NCBI GenBank assembly: GCA_011109175.1
Contig: RDEW01000005.1
Span: forward strand, 1,800,324-1,864,323
Direction: 5' to 3'
From: Dicyema japonicum
Lineage: Eukaryota > Dicyemida > Rhombozoa > Dicyemidae
Length of the DNA: 64,000 nt
Every line of letters starts with the position of its first letter. The first letter of the stretch is position 1. A program made the position numbers and the translations under genes. Under the pieces are notes generated by a model, which saw only the letters and a program-made list of their open reading frames with translations, was not told the DNA's origin and searched no databases. Positions 53,646 to 64,000 of this stretch are shown here, piece after piece.

Positions 53646-53781
53646 GCATATAGAAGACCCAACCTCTTTTCCCACCGTGAAACTTTGCTTATTAGTGGCA
53701 GTGGCCGAGGCTAGCTATCATTCAGACTTATTTATTTAAAAATATGAGGAACAAATAAAATAAACCCAATAGTAATAATAA

Positions 53782-54704
53782 TTAATAGGCAGAACAAGAA
53801 GCTGAGGTAGCCGTTAATGAAATTACATCTGATATTCCATCTTTATCAATTATTTGAACGTAGAATGTCCCCAAATCAACAATGAACCGTTTTTGAATCT
53901 ATGCTAACAATATACAGCATACAGTATTAATACACTTTTGGACAACATCAAGTGCATCATTCTTGCTCATATCTCAAATATAACAGAGTAAAGTACTTGG
54001 CTTCAGGTTACTTTCCAAAACAGGGAAGGAAAAGAAACTTCCATAACCATTGACAGCGTATGGGACTTTAACCATGGCACCATACATATCAATACTGTAG
54101 CATTCAGAGCCATCTTCCTCAGTAAACCCAGCCACAATCATATTCACTTGATAATGACTCTATCAGTTTATTCAAAAGTATTAAGCGTTAAGATTCCATT
54201 AATACAGTTCAAAGCTAAGCAAAATAAATAGAACGGCTACAACTCGAGTGTAAAACGGTTATTCAAGCCAATTAGCGTAAAAAAAGATCAAAGCGAAAAT
54301 AATTTCAAACCGAATCAAATGTAAAATAAAATTAGCGGTAATTCAAGCATAAATAATAAAAGAAAATTACCCTTGTTCGAATACTCTCGGCTATTTTGAG
54401 TCTAATAAAGTTGGCGACTGCACTCACACTCAACTCACAGCCTGAGAATTACAATAATGTTGACCTCTCTCCATTATTTTAAGAAGAATATTTTTTGCTA
54501 TGAAATCACAGAAATAAAGCACATCGCCGACGTCTCCATTTGCAGCCAAAACAACATGGTCACTGAGTTTCATTATTTTAAGATTATCTATGTTGAAATT
54601 ATAAATATACTGTATTTAAAGAACAGGACACTAGCTTCCACTTTTGTGTCGCCTGCAACAACTGTGAAATTGTTAGTAGAAAAACCAAGAATACAACCAG
54701 CCAT
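53782..54704 (-). CDS. PSMB2: Proteasome subunit beta type-2
   Basis: Six minus-strand exons give 205 residues without a frame break (human 201). PSMB2 is a structural (non-catalytic) beta subunit of the 20S core. Diagnostic blocks: MAGCILGFSTNNFTVVAGDT, IMKLSDHVVLAANGDVGDVL, ERGCELSVSAVANFIRLKIA, SIRTRSHYQVNMIVAGFTEE, YGAMVKVPYAVNGYGSFF, NDALDVVQKCINTIQKRFIV and FYVQIIDKDGISDVISL. Each matches in order (family: YHVNLLLAGYDE, RKCLEELQKRFI, IIDKNGI). Introns are 54588-54610, 54442-54464, 53973-53996 and 53899-53922 (23-24 nt), plus one of 211 nt at 54160-54370. As expected, there is no catalytic N-terminal Thr. Confidence 0.92.
54160..54370 (-). other. 211-nt intron of PSMB2 with internal repeats
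   Basis: Bounded by GTAATTTTC and CTGATAG on the minus strand, with exact protein continuity across it (SIRTR joined to SHYQVN). It is about nine times longer than the other introns of the gene. It contains two copies of GCTTGAAT followed within one or two bases by ACCG, and two copies of CGCTAATT. No box C/D pair or tRNA promoter is clear. Confidence 0.75.
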
Positions 54705-54864
54705 AACGAAGCAACAGCACAAATATGATTTATAAATTTATTTTAAATATAAAATTAAATAAAAAATTAATTTTACATATTTATGTACCCTATTTTCTTC
54801 TGTATCCTCTGAATAACTACTGGACGCTAGAAGGCCCAGGTTTTCCTGCATTTAGTGAGTTTGG

Positions 54865-54965
54865 GTGGGTGGAGCAGTGTTATAAATTTTGGATAAAATT
54901 CAGATGCTCTTCAGTTCGAATTTCACTGCACATTTCGACTTAAAATTCCATGCATCTACCTAATA
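54865..54965 (+). mobile_element. SINE family 1, degraded copy
   Basis: GGGTGGAGCAGTGTTATAAA followed by CAGTTCGAATTTCACTGCAC corresponds to box A and box B of the 35-kb SINE at the same spacing. Confidence 0.6.
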
Positions 54966-54981
54966 TGCTTTCTGATTTGAC

Positions 54982-55280
54982 TAAATTGCACATACATAAT
55001 CAACCCACCCACTGCAGGACCAGATTGTTCACAGAGTCTCGCACGAATCCAACAAGAGAAAGAATGAATTAAGAACATTCTTAATGGTCTGACCCCCTTT
55101 TACGATTAATTAGCATAACTGTTCTCTCTCAGTTAATAACCTTCTTGTTCCATCGCATAGCAGACCCCTCACTGTCGTTTCATTTGGATTAGTTATATAC
55201 ATCACAAGACAATTGAGTGACATCACGTGCTAAAATTTTTGACCAGTTAACTGGTGGGTTGATTATGTCTGTGCAATTTA
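54982..55280. mobile_element. MITE with 28-bp terminal inverted repeats
   Basis: The left arm at 54,982-55,009 (starting TAAATTGCACATACATAATC) and the right arm at 55,253-55,280 are reverse complements with one mismatch in 28. Each arm has TA at the outer edge, so the element could be 54,984-55,278 with a TA duplication, as in Tc1/mariner-type MITEs. The interior has no open frame. A perfect 14-bp palindrome ACCAGTTAACTGGT lies at 55,242-55,255. Confidence 0.8.
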
Positions 55281-55316
55281 ATTATTATTAAAGTAATGAT
55301 CGAGAAATAATAATCA

Positions 55317-55525
55317 TTAAAATTCTTCTTGTATCTCCTTGTCGCAGATTTGACCGACCAGTTTTCTCAACGCTCTTCTGTTATGAGCTTTTCCACCTCT
55401 GAGTGTCATTTTGCATTTTAATGGAAGTATGTATGACCCCTTATGACCTTCAGGAAACACGTAACCAACGTAATCTCCTCTTCACAGCGAAAACAAACTT
55501 TGTAAAAACGCAACTTGGATACTAA
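55317..55525 (-). CDS. Possible small basic protein (one-base frame break)
   Basis: The minus strand reads KLRFYKVCFRCEE and, one base shifted, GDYVGYVFPEGHKGSYILPL, KCKMTLRGGKAHNRRALRKL and VGQICDKEIQEEF before TAA at 55,317-55,319. The shift falls in GAGGAGATTAC, where one more G would join the two. Composition and lack of stops over about 65 codons suggest a real coding sequence, perhaps the end of an RNA-binding or ribosomal protein, but I recognise neither family nor start codon. Confidence 0.35.
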
Positions 55526-55549
55526 AAGTTGTTTCCACTCAACATTAAA

Positions 55550-55885
55550 TCATTTTTAAACCCAATATATACAACCATCAATCAGCTACTGCTGTGCGGC
55601 ATGGGGTACTAACCTATCCTATATCAACCTAAAGAAAATACCTCTTTCCAAGAAATAGTAACGAGGGTCTTAAAAAGGTTTTCTTTCCCACTAAAGCCAA
55701 CCCCGTTCGAGTAACTTGTGAGGAGAACGGGTCGTTGGAACTTCAAAATTTCAGAAAAGTGATTCATCCATAGAGGAAGTGTGTCGGCTCTCTGTAGGAC
55801 CACCGAAAAAGGATGAGGCGGCTGCTTAAGGAGACCGGGATCGCTTGATTTTGTCTGCGATTCTTGATTTTAAATAAATAAATGG
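55550..55885 (+). mobile_element. LINE 3' end (jockey-like)
   Basis: Broken plus frames read SATAVRHGVLTYP (thumb region), TKANPVRVTCEENGSLELQN and RRLLKETGIA, followed by GGGATCGCTTGATTTTGTCT and TAAATAAATAAATGG. This is the same terminal order as 27,240-27,400 (LLRRAGIT, GGGATCACTTAATTAG, tail). Confidence 0.65.
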
Positions 55886-56049
55886 AAGTATGTGAATGGA
55901 AGCTGAAAACAAGAGAGGATCTGGATGATTTGAGGGCGGTTGCGAGAAACAGGAGAGGATGGTAACGACTTACAGCGTGTATCCTGAGATGCATGGCAAA
56001 AGTGGAATCTCATTTTTTTCTAAGACTGAATAAATGCATAAAGTCAGTT

Positions 56050-57200
56050 GAAACTTTTGGTGTGGGTCTATTGTAGACGATCAAGTTCAGGAGTGAGATG
56101 TTCACTGATGACGTCGTCACTGCGGATTGATGAAATGACGGATGATTTGAAACAACAGTTGAAGGCTACATCATCTATTTTGAACACTTCGCTATTGCTA
56201 TTAATGAGACCGTTGACATCACTGGAATAGCACAGCTTGCAGTTTTTATCAGGGCTTGTGACAGTGATTTAATATTTATGAAGAACTGGTTGATTCAATG
56301 AATGACAATGCAACTAGCAAGACATCGTTGTAAAGGTCGAACAGATTCAGCATGACTATGATTTTGATTTGAGTAAACTTTCATCCGTATCTACTGATGT
56401 CGCTGCGATTTTAGTTTTTTAAACACAATGTTGTTGCTGCCAAGTTGCAACTAAAATTGGGTTCATCATTTTCACATTTTCAATGCATTATTGATCAACA
56501 AAATTTGTGTTCAAAACTAAAATTTAATTACGTGTTTACTGAGGTCATAAAAAGTGAACTTTATAAAATGCATTGTTCTCCACCATCGGCAATTCAATCA
56601 GCTGCTAGAAGACGTGGATAACAGTTCACGGATTTCCATTCTACACAAAAGTCCGTGGTTATCTGGTCTCAACGATTCTATTGCTGAGACCAGAAATTGA
56701 TTAATTTGTGGGGATACCTGGCTTATATTCATACCTTCCTGAAAAGTTTACAAACTTCAGAATGTTTTCATGAGGATTATGGCGATATTTGGTTCCACCT
56801 ATTTTATCAACAGTTGTTTTCCTTCATGAAATCAACAGAATCTTCTCAGAAAACACGGTTGACTGATGTACACAGTTAAGTAACCAAGTCCTCATTTTGA
56901 GAGTCATTAAGAGAGCTGCTGTCATCGCTGTACATCGAGCATTCCGTGTTAGTGGCTATATCCTCTACGAAATTTAAATTTATAAAAACGTGGATCTTCG
57001 TTAATTCTACGGAGACACATTTTTAAAGTTTTTCTTCAAGAATTCTCACATTTTTATTAGTTGTGAATGAAAAATGATTTGGTCTATATTTACCTAAACG
57101 TCCGCCCATTGCTGTATTCGGAGTCTCAAAATCTGCTCAGTAATTTCTATAAAGCAAGGTTGAAAGAAATGGGGAAAGCTGTTTTAGTGGTATATTTTCC
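56050..57200 (+). mobile_element. hAT-like transposase relic (GTF2IRD2-related type)
   Basis: Plus frames alternate through RIDEMTDDLKQQLKATSS, FAIAINETVDITGIAQLAVF, IRACDSDL, QHDYDFDLSKLSSVSTDV, VVAAKLQLKLGSSFSHFQC, IIDQQNLCSKLKFNYVFTEV and LWGYLAYIHTFLKSLQTSEC. This matches the order of hAT-derived proteins of the GTF2IRD2/ZBED class (DETxDITxxAQLAxFIR; HQQxLCxKxL). At least eight frame changes or stops. Extinct. Confidence 0.65.
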
Positions 57201-57799
57201 TTTTTAAATCTTTCTTTTCTGAATTCATAATGTCCTAAGATCTGATTCTTCTTAAACCACTCTCAATTATTGACATTTTATAAAAATGTTCATCTAACAG
57301 TTTTTTATGTCTTTCTTCTCTTTCAAAGTCATATGTTCACTCATTTTGATAACTTTTGTTTGTACGGTAAATTTACTTTAAATGGAAATATTTATACAAA
57401 TTAAGCCAATTTCCTAAATAAACACATTTAATCAATTAATTTAATTTTAATATCAAAATTTTAAAATTAAAAACTATTTTAGCAAATAACCTGGTCGTGG
57501 ATAAATTCCCCAACTTCTTTCCCTTGCTTTATAGTGATTAAGGGATGGGCTCCAAGCTACCGTTCCTAAATTTCTTCAATCAGGTGTAGTGACATTGAAC
57601 CTATCTCTGAAAATAATAAATAATTAAATTAGCATGCTGGGATAAGTCTCGTACAAATTCCGTAACCCAGGAGACTGCAGTAAAGTTGATTTGACCAGAA
57701 CACAAGATCCAATCTATTGAAAATCTTCTTAAATTCTTAAAGGCGGGCAGTCTACCGATCTGCCCCCTGTTTCATATACTATCGAAAAATCTACAAACA

Positions 57800-57915
57800 T
57801 GTAAAAAGTTTAGCCGGTGTCATGTCTAATGAGTAGAGTTGTACACGATTCTCGACCCCTCTGTACTCGTCCTCTCCATTGTCGGTCAGGAATCACTTAG
57901 TTAGTTGAGAACTGT
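57800..57915 (+). repeat. Dispersed repeat C, third copy
   Basis: GTCATGTCTAATGAGTAGAG, GATTCTCGACCCC and GTCGGTCAGGAATCACTTAG match the copies at 40,895 and 15,985. Confidence 0.7.
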
Positions 57916-57919
57916 TTTT

Positions 57920-58115
57920 TGCCTATCAAAACGTCCTTTGTTAACAAAACCACAGATTATGTCGGACCGCCCTTAATTCTTCAAACCGATAACGGCAAAG
58001 ATTTTTCAATGCCCATATGAAAAAATTATGCCAAAGGTTCTCTATAAAGTGTTTAAGAGGCAAACAGGACTCCCTGGATACAAGGTCAAGTCGAACGGTA
58101 TTATTTCATCTTTAA
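57920..58115 (+). mobile_element. Integrase catalytic-domain scrap
   Basis: The plus frames read VNKTTDYVGPPLILQTDNGK then DFS, followed near 58,040 by RGKQDSLDTRSSRTVL. GPPxILQ(S/T)DNGxxF is the second-aspartate motif of retroviral/Gypsy-type and Ginger-type integrases. Only about 60 codons remain. Confidence 0.6.
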
Positions 58116-58655
58116 ATGATGATTCAACCAAAGTATAAAACGGTGGATTTGTCAGTTAGTTTATCTAACGGAAATTTTGTGTTTTACCTGTCTTTTATAA
58201 AAGACATCGTATTTTGCTACAATAATACATCTGGACACTTCACTAAATCCTCTTTCATCTAGATATGTTGAAGGAAATGCTATCATTAGTGTTTCGATTT
58301 CATTCCACAGTTGATGATATTTTTTCTTTTTGTAACCCAGAATTGTTGATATCCATATTTGCTAAATATGTCTTGAGCTTCAAAGTCATATTTCTGATTT
58401 AATTAGTTTTCTGTTATTTCTTGAAATATATTAACTATTTTAATTTCAATTGGATTAAAATACCAATTGAAAATTTAAATTTTCTAAATATTTAAAGCGA
58501 ATTTTCATGTCTCTTAACTTTTTTACATTCACAGTCCGAATCCGTTAATTTTTCAACCTAATAAAAATTATTACGAAAAATAAACTCTAAATTTTCGTAG
58601 ACTTGGAAAATTAAAAAATAATCTTTTTTAAATTAAATTTGAGTCTCGAAATCAC
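58116..58655. other. AT-rich spacer, nothing recognised
   Basis: Long A/T stretches without open frames longer than 40 codons. Confidence 0.35.
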
Positions 58656-58659
58656 TGAT

Positions 58660-58865
58660 TTGAGATGGAGGCTCTTCGGACATATACTGAGATTGAAAAC
58701 ATACCCCAGCTGATATAGCGATAGAGGAGTAATTCGTTGAGCCTGGGTCACGTTTCTGTGGACGTCACACTTCCTGGGATACTTGATACTGATCTAAAGT
58801 ACGTCAAAAGAAAAATGAAACGTGGAGAACATTCGAACGACTTGAAGGATGTCGCTCACGAGACA
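58660..58865 (+). mobile_element. LINE C-terminal scrap
   Basis: LRWRLFGHILRLKTYP with later GTxxSWDT-like remnants corresponds to the WRLFGHVLWMD block at 50,710. Dead. Confidence 0.5.
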
Positions 58866-58975
58866 GAGGGATCTCATGCCCCCAAAATTTTTTTTATGTA
58901 GATACAATTTAAACTTTATGGAAGTAATTTTCGTACACAAATATTGAAATTTTATAGAACAATAAAGAAATAAAA

Positions 58976-61900
58976 TCATAAACAGTAAATTCTAGTCAAC
59001 AAACTAGTTGTATCGCTGACGAGCATACTAATGATCTGATCGACAAGTCCCTCCTTCGTTAGAGCATCACTCTCGTCATAATCATTCCACAATTTTGCCT
59101 CGCCAGCTAATTGAGATATCAAAATCTGGTCAATCTCGTCAACTTTTCTTGATATTTTTAAGTTTGGGACAAAAATCTCCCCAAACAAAATCTCCATAAC
59201 CTCGCATTCCACAAAATCACAGAAATCCTCCACTTTTGATACTTGACGTCGCTCTCTAGAACTCCGTCGTTCTTGAAGAACCCGTTTTCGCGGAAGCCAC
59301 GACCAGGTTAGTCCACGTGACACTTTCACACTTTCAAAAAGTTCAGTGATAATAGACATAATCTAAATAACAGTAAGACAGTACAATATCGTCTATCAAA
59401 TGCTCATTTTCCGTCTCCCATGTGATTGGAGGGGTCATATCAGAAGGACCGTCAGCTCCAAATGAAACAAGAATCGGCCAGAAATGCCTTGAAAATGTCA
59501 GACAGCGTTTCAAAGCTAAATCTTTTACAATATCCCTCTCTTCCGATGCAGAAATATGTGGGGGCAACTCTTCGATTTTATAATTTGTTGGACCTTCCTC
59601 TGTCTCAGTCAATTCAACACATATTTTATCAACACTCATAGCAAAATCATCTTCCACTGGGACAGTTTCACAGACCAGAGTACTACCACTCGTGTCCTTG
59701 ATCCCTTCAATTACTACTTCATCCATCTCATAATCCTTGGTCTCCTGACTAGTTGAATGAAGGGAGTGAATTGATTCCACCTCATCACTATTTGAAGACA
59801 ATTCACTCATAACAATATCGAGGGATGTTGGGGGTTCCTGCTTTTCATATATTGAAGGTTCTTGGATGACCATCAAGTCTTCTTTTTTATCAGAGAAGTC
59901 AAAATGAGGTACATCCTCATCATCTGAATCAAACTTAGTTGAATAGGAGTCCGTCTTTGAGACGTCTTCTTGATTGACCTCAGAGAATTGGGAATTGTCT
60001 TTTTGAATTTTCTCTCCCCCGTCTTCTAGACCCAGGTCATATAACTACAATATAAGCGACAAATACTTCAATATTGTGTATAATATCACTCTCTCCCTTC
60101 AGGCCTTCAATATGCGAATGATTATTCTCCATTGAAAACTGATTTAGCTGTCTCTCATCCAAGTTAACACTCAGTTCGTTAACTTGAATGGACTTGGGAA
60201 CAACTGTCCCACATTGCTCATCTGTGCCTCGTTGCTTAGTAAATTCAGGTAATGCTGACTTGTAAAAGTCATTTGTGGTTTGTTTAGGTAATCAGGCTGA
60301 ACAACCTCAGAAAGGTCACTTGGGATTTGTTCGGTCAAATCAGAGCTTTTTTCATTAAGGCTGTGTTTAATATGTTGAATAATCTAACAAGTAAAAAAAA
60401 TTACCAGATTGGGGTCATTATTTAATGACAGATGCTTGAATGTGGACATTAAATGGGAATAATTGTATTTTTTGTTGATCATTTCCATTCTTTTGCTTAG
60501 TAAAGTCATTCCATAGTCAGTCAACATCCTTTTCTCTCTTGTCTACAATCTTAGCCCATCACATACCATTTGAGACTGCAGCTTTGTTATGAGAGACAAA
60601 ATATCCTCTCTATCGGAATAATCGGAGTCCCTTTTTTGCTGCAACCAGTTGATAGTGACTTGATGGTAGTCTTCCTGTGCCTCATCTAGTTCTTTCACCA
60701 CCTGTTCTATTCCTGACAGTCTGTCCCCACATGAAAGTTGCCGGGATTCCTTTTGATCAGCCTTTTGAAGACAATGATCAGCGGGAGGTCGAAGGGAACC
60801 CAATTGGATCAGAGATTTATCAATAGAGTCCAAATGAGTCAGTTCAACGCTGAATTTGGCTGCCAGACTCGTAGGAGAGTACCGCAAGGACTCGGCTGTC
60901 GACTCTCTGACCTCAGTGTCTTCCATCGATGACAGTAAATTTGTGTCTTCATCACATTTCGTTGAGTTATTAGTGGAGTATGTCTCTTCTCTGCCATAAT
61001 CCACCCCTGTTAGACGACTATCATTAATTTGGTCTGGTATCTCCACGTGGCTGCTTGGTTTTTCTAAATATTCAAATTTGTCATTTAATGAATAATCTTG
61101 AATGTTTTTGACTGCAGTTTTGCTTCCGTTCCTGCGAGGAAAGGAGACTTTTAGTGGAATTCCCCCATTTTCTTTGTGATTAAATCTGGCGGAAACAATA
61201 TCAATGATATTATAATTGTCTCTAAGTGACCCTGGGAGTGGAAGGGATCCATCAACCTTCCTATACTTGGAGGAATTCTAGGTTAATTCAGCATGATTAC
61301 TTTCAGAGAGGGTTTCCTCGGGGTGTCGAATTTATTTTGGAAACCATTTGCTACAATATTTGGTTTGTTAACTGATGGTTGCATGTGTTTTGATTGGTTT
61401 TGTGGGATTGTGTTTTGGCGGGAATTTTTGGACAAATTTTTATTTAAAAGGGGCTGTATTTCACGCGAGGCCTTGGCAATCCGCTGCCGGATGAGATCGG
61501 CCTGTCTCATCAATTCAGACATTTTGTCGTTCGGTGCGCGCACATTGGGTTCGAATTCCTTCACATAATATCTGCCAGTCTCTTCGTCTTCACTTTCACT
61601 GCTTTCAGTCGTAGACAACTCCACATTTTCCTCTTTGAGGTTCAAAGCAGTACGAAAATAAGCTTCTTCCTTTTTCCCCAGCTTTCTTTTACTATCATTT
61701 CTCCCGTTTTCCAATTTGTTTGCTTTGGCCGCGTTTCTTAGCTGAACAGTATGCAAATCTTCTAGCCGCTTTTTGATCGCCGATTTTGCCTGATTCAGTA
61801 ATCCATGAATACCTTAGCTTCCTCAGTTTTTTTAAGTTTCTGACTGTGCTGTCTCTGAACCCGTTTTCTATGCATGTATTCCACCACGTCTTTCACACTG

Positions 61901-62679
61901 TAGTTACGAGTCCTGCTTGCAGTCGTCTTGACGGTTTTAGGCGCCAAATTTCTTCGAATTAAATTTCCTGCAAACTTATTTTGTTTATTCTCATCAATAG
62001 ACCATCGAGAAATTCGTTCCTCGCGATTTTCGGTAATTTGCTCATTTTTTGAAATTCCTGGCTCTACAGGAACCCTGGTCTCCCTAGGTTTTGATGACTT
62101 GTGTTTCTCGACAAGTTTTTTTCCCTCCCGCCAGGAGAAGGGAGTTATGTTGGGTTTAGTGTTATCTTGGGGCTCATTTTTCTTCGGTGGTCTCTCTTGG
62201 AAAATGGTATTGATTTCTCCCAATTTGCGGTGTGGTGGAAATTTGTTCGGACAAGGGACATCCTTAGGTGGATGTCGGCCACTGAGAGCCACCTTTCTAG
62301 CCGGGTGTGGAGAAACCGAGTTGCATTGTCGACGAACACAGTCCCTGAGCTTTTCAAAACACATGTCAGCTTTCGGTGCCAGTTCTTCTGTGCTTTGAAT
62401 TATTGTAGGAGTCTTTCTTAAGTCAGCAACCTCTTTGTCATAGTCGTCGTTAATACAACGGGACGGCAAAAACTTAAAGCTGCCACGTGAGGCGTCAAAG
62501 GAACTGCTTCTATGTGGAGATGGTTCCTATTTGTGTCATAAACTAATTACGTTGTAAAATGAGTCTATACTAGACTGCACGTGAGTTAAACTTCGATGCA
62601 AGTCCGCCAGCTTCCTTATATCAAATGAATGGTACAATTTCGTCTGTTTTTTCTGATAAAATCTGTGGGGCGTTCTCAT
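58976..62679 (-). CDS. CEP350: CEP350-like centrosomal protein
   Basis: At least nine minus-strand exons, joined by introns of 20-25 nt (for example near 61,788, 61,286, 60,565, 60,395, 60,045 and 59,365), give a protein of roughly 1,150 residues; human CEP350 has about 3,100. The N-terminus (MRTPHRFYQKKQTKLYHSFD, IRKLADLHRSLTHVQ) is basic. A block DGSLPLPGSLRDNYNIIDIV follows, then SLAAKFSVELTHLDSIDKSL (CEP350 has a similar LxxLxxIDESVRQL helix). The C-terminal domain has EVMEILFGEIF, RKVDEIDQILISQLAGEAKL and WNDYDESDALTKEGLVDQII, which resembles the CEP350 C-terminus. No CAP-Gly domain seen. CEP350 anchors FOP and microtubules at the centriole. The start (ATG 62,679 rather than 62,737) and one frame change near 60,270 are uncertain. 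Confidence 0.55.
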
Positions 62680-62739
62680 TAACCACTTTGTGTTTATTTT
62701 TTCCCGCCTTTCTTTTATTTCCTTCAGAGTCGATCATTT

Positions 62740-64000
62740 TCTCTTAGTTTTAACTTGATCTATGGAAACATTAAATATATTTTAATAGATTAATAATTTT
62801 AATATAAAAAAATGAAATTTAAATATAGTGACAAGCAAGATTATCTCCAGTCAGAAAGGTCTCTCCCATACGTTTGAAGAGACCGAATATACTTTCCGGA
62901 AAATCACAAGTGGAAGAATCGACGGGTTTAGGCCAGGTCATCTCAAGGCGTGATTTATGGAACCGCTAGTGAGGCTGAGTTTTTATTGTGTTGATAACTT
63001 AATCAACCGGATGATGAATGCAAACATAAACAATTTTGAAAAGTTTATGCTCTTAAACGAACATTTACATTCACTAAACATACTGGACGTGAGGGTTTGT
63101 CCCATTCATTTTCAGACATGTTCAGACCTTTAACGCCAAAGTATCGTGAAAACTTGTCTGTGCTTGCCTTGAACCAGACATTTTCCAATTCAATGGACGA
63201 TTGGTGTTCCTCGAGTCTGTGAAACGGTCATTCATTCAGCCCGATTTTTCCTATTCTCGGTTGGAACGACGTCCGATTCGGGTTCACAGTAATGGTCAAC
63301 TTAAGGAACACTAGAAGAGACCAAATGCCTGAGACTTTTCTCAGAAGAGCCTCAGAGATCATTAAATTAGTAAACCTTGCCTACGAGGCAAACAATTCTT
63401 AGATCTTTAAGGAATAAATAGTTAACTCTTCCATAAAAGTACAACAAGGGGATCATCTTGGCCCACTTCCCTTCACGTCGATAGACGGTGTCATTCAGAG
63501 AATTACACCCCTCTAACTTATGGATATCCAACTTTGACGAAGAAACGATTTGTGGTATCTCCAAATTTTCAAGAAGGTGGTGGAGTGAACCCAGAATCAT
63601 ACAATAACATGAGGGGTAGCTCTCAATCACTTATGAGTAATATTAATCTCCAATTAACATTTTACTTGTCATAAAAATTTATTGAGGATTTTAACAACCC
63701 TGGGTTCTGCAAAGCTTTTTAATTATATTAGATGGATGGAACTACTCCTTTTCGGTGGATCAAATGATCATGTGGTTCACAGAAAATATACACGAAGCAA
63801 GGAAACAGATTATCACAATGTCTAAGTGCTTTGCTCTTCTAGACAATTCGATCAGAGAATTAAACTTCTGATTAAAGACGATGTTCCCAGTTCATTGAAG
63901 GATTTACCACAAATGAGAACCGTCCTTATATCCCTTATCATCACTAAAGCATACGATTTTTCCCCGAAAACTTTTTAGCCACCAGTCAAATAGAGAAGAG
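62740..64000. other. Unassigned end of the window
   Basis: A plus-strand ATG at 62,812 opens MKFKYSDKQDYLQSE before a possible 21-nt GT-AG segment, and a later stretch (63,020-63,220) reads KRTFTFTKHTGHMFRPLTPK then YRENLSVLALNQTFSNSMDD across a 27-nt GT-AG candidate. This could be a host gene running off the edge, but I cannot build a continuous frame or name it. The minus frame at 63,367-63,630 has no family features. Confidence 0.3.

Noticed and set aside
57920-58115. Integrated retrovirus
   Set aside because: Only about 60 codons of an integrase-like motif remain, with no LTRs, gag, RT or envelope nearby.
61928-62398. 156-codon plus-strand frame in the CEP350-like region
   Set aside because: Antisense of a coding exon whose minus-strand reading joins others through short introns.
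1-64000. CRISPR array, bacterial operon or prophage content
   Set aside because: Spliceosomal introns, eukaryotic proteins and LINE/SINE content exclude a prokaryotic reading; no regularly spaced repeats were seen.
1-64000. Ciliate origin (ciliates also have ~25-nt introns)
   Set aside because: TAA, TAG and TGA all terminate recognised genes at the family-expected positions, and HAP40, CENP-S and abundant LINEs argue for an animal.

Overview
The window is eukaryotic, AT-rich and animal-like. It interleaves about nineteen short, mostly compact host genes with a dense graveyard of transposable elements. Its clearest signature is the host intron size. In nine genes where I could follow the reading frame (HAP40, CTF18, C1D, RAB5, CENP-S, bL28m, GOT1, PSMB2 and an unnamed gene at 6066-6702) nearly every intron is only 21-32 nt long, most of them 22-25 nt. 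Introns of this length, a standard stop-code set (TAA, TAG and TGA all end genes) and metazoan-type proteins (HAP40, a CEP350-like centrosome protein, a possible Bcl-2 relative) together suggest a dicyemid mesozoan (Dicyema-like). That taxonomic call is inference from the published very short dicyemid introns; nothing in the sequence names the species.

Layout. 1-134: 3' end of PRPF38A. 135-5,600: retrotransposon debris and a SINE. 5,622-6,702: a head-to-head pair of small unrecognised genes. 6,703-9,765: mostly unassigned DNA. 9,766-13,772: HAP40 (huntingtin partner) and CTF18 (alternative RFC clamp loader). 13,800-18,700: LINE fragments, including one with a C-terminal restriction-like endonuclease domain. 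18,754-19,927: C1D (exosome cofactor) and RAB5, 99 bp apart on the same strand. 20,000-30,600: repeats, CENP-S, several LINEs, a Tigger/pogo transposon and a segmental duplication. 30,681-31,499: mitochondrial ribosomal protein bL28m. 33,000-44,700: LINEs around GOT1, an unnamed gene, U1-70K and a tRNA-derived SINE. 44,786-45,247: possible Bcl-2-fold protein. 45,400-49,150: PHD-finger and other LINE pieces. 49,571-49,920: eIF3k-like fragment. 50,300-53,400: LINE 3' end and a pogo element carrying a nested LINE. 53,782-54,704: PSMB2. 54,982-55,280: a MITE. 56,000-58,860: hAT, integrase and LINE relics. 58,976-62,679: a CEP350-like gene.

The host genes do not form one pathway; they are housekeeping functions: splicing (PRPF38A, U1-70K), RNA decay (C1D), translation (eIF3k, bL28m), replication and kinetochore (CTF18, CENP-S), membrane traffic (RAB5, GOT1, HAP40), proteasome (PSMB2) and centrosome (CEP350). 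Some genes (U1-70K, bL28m, perhaps CTF18 and others) show single-base frame breaks, several of them beside homopolymers. This looks like residual consensus error in the assembly, although pseudogenisation of U1-70K is not excluded. All gene names come from my recollection of family sequences; no database search was run.
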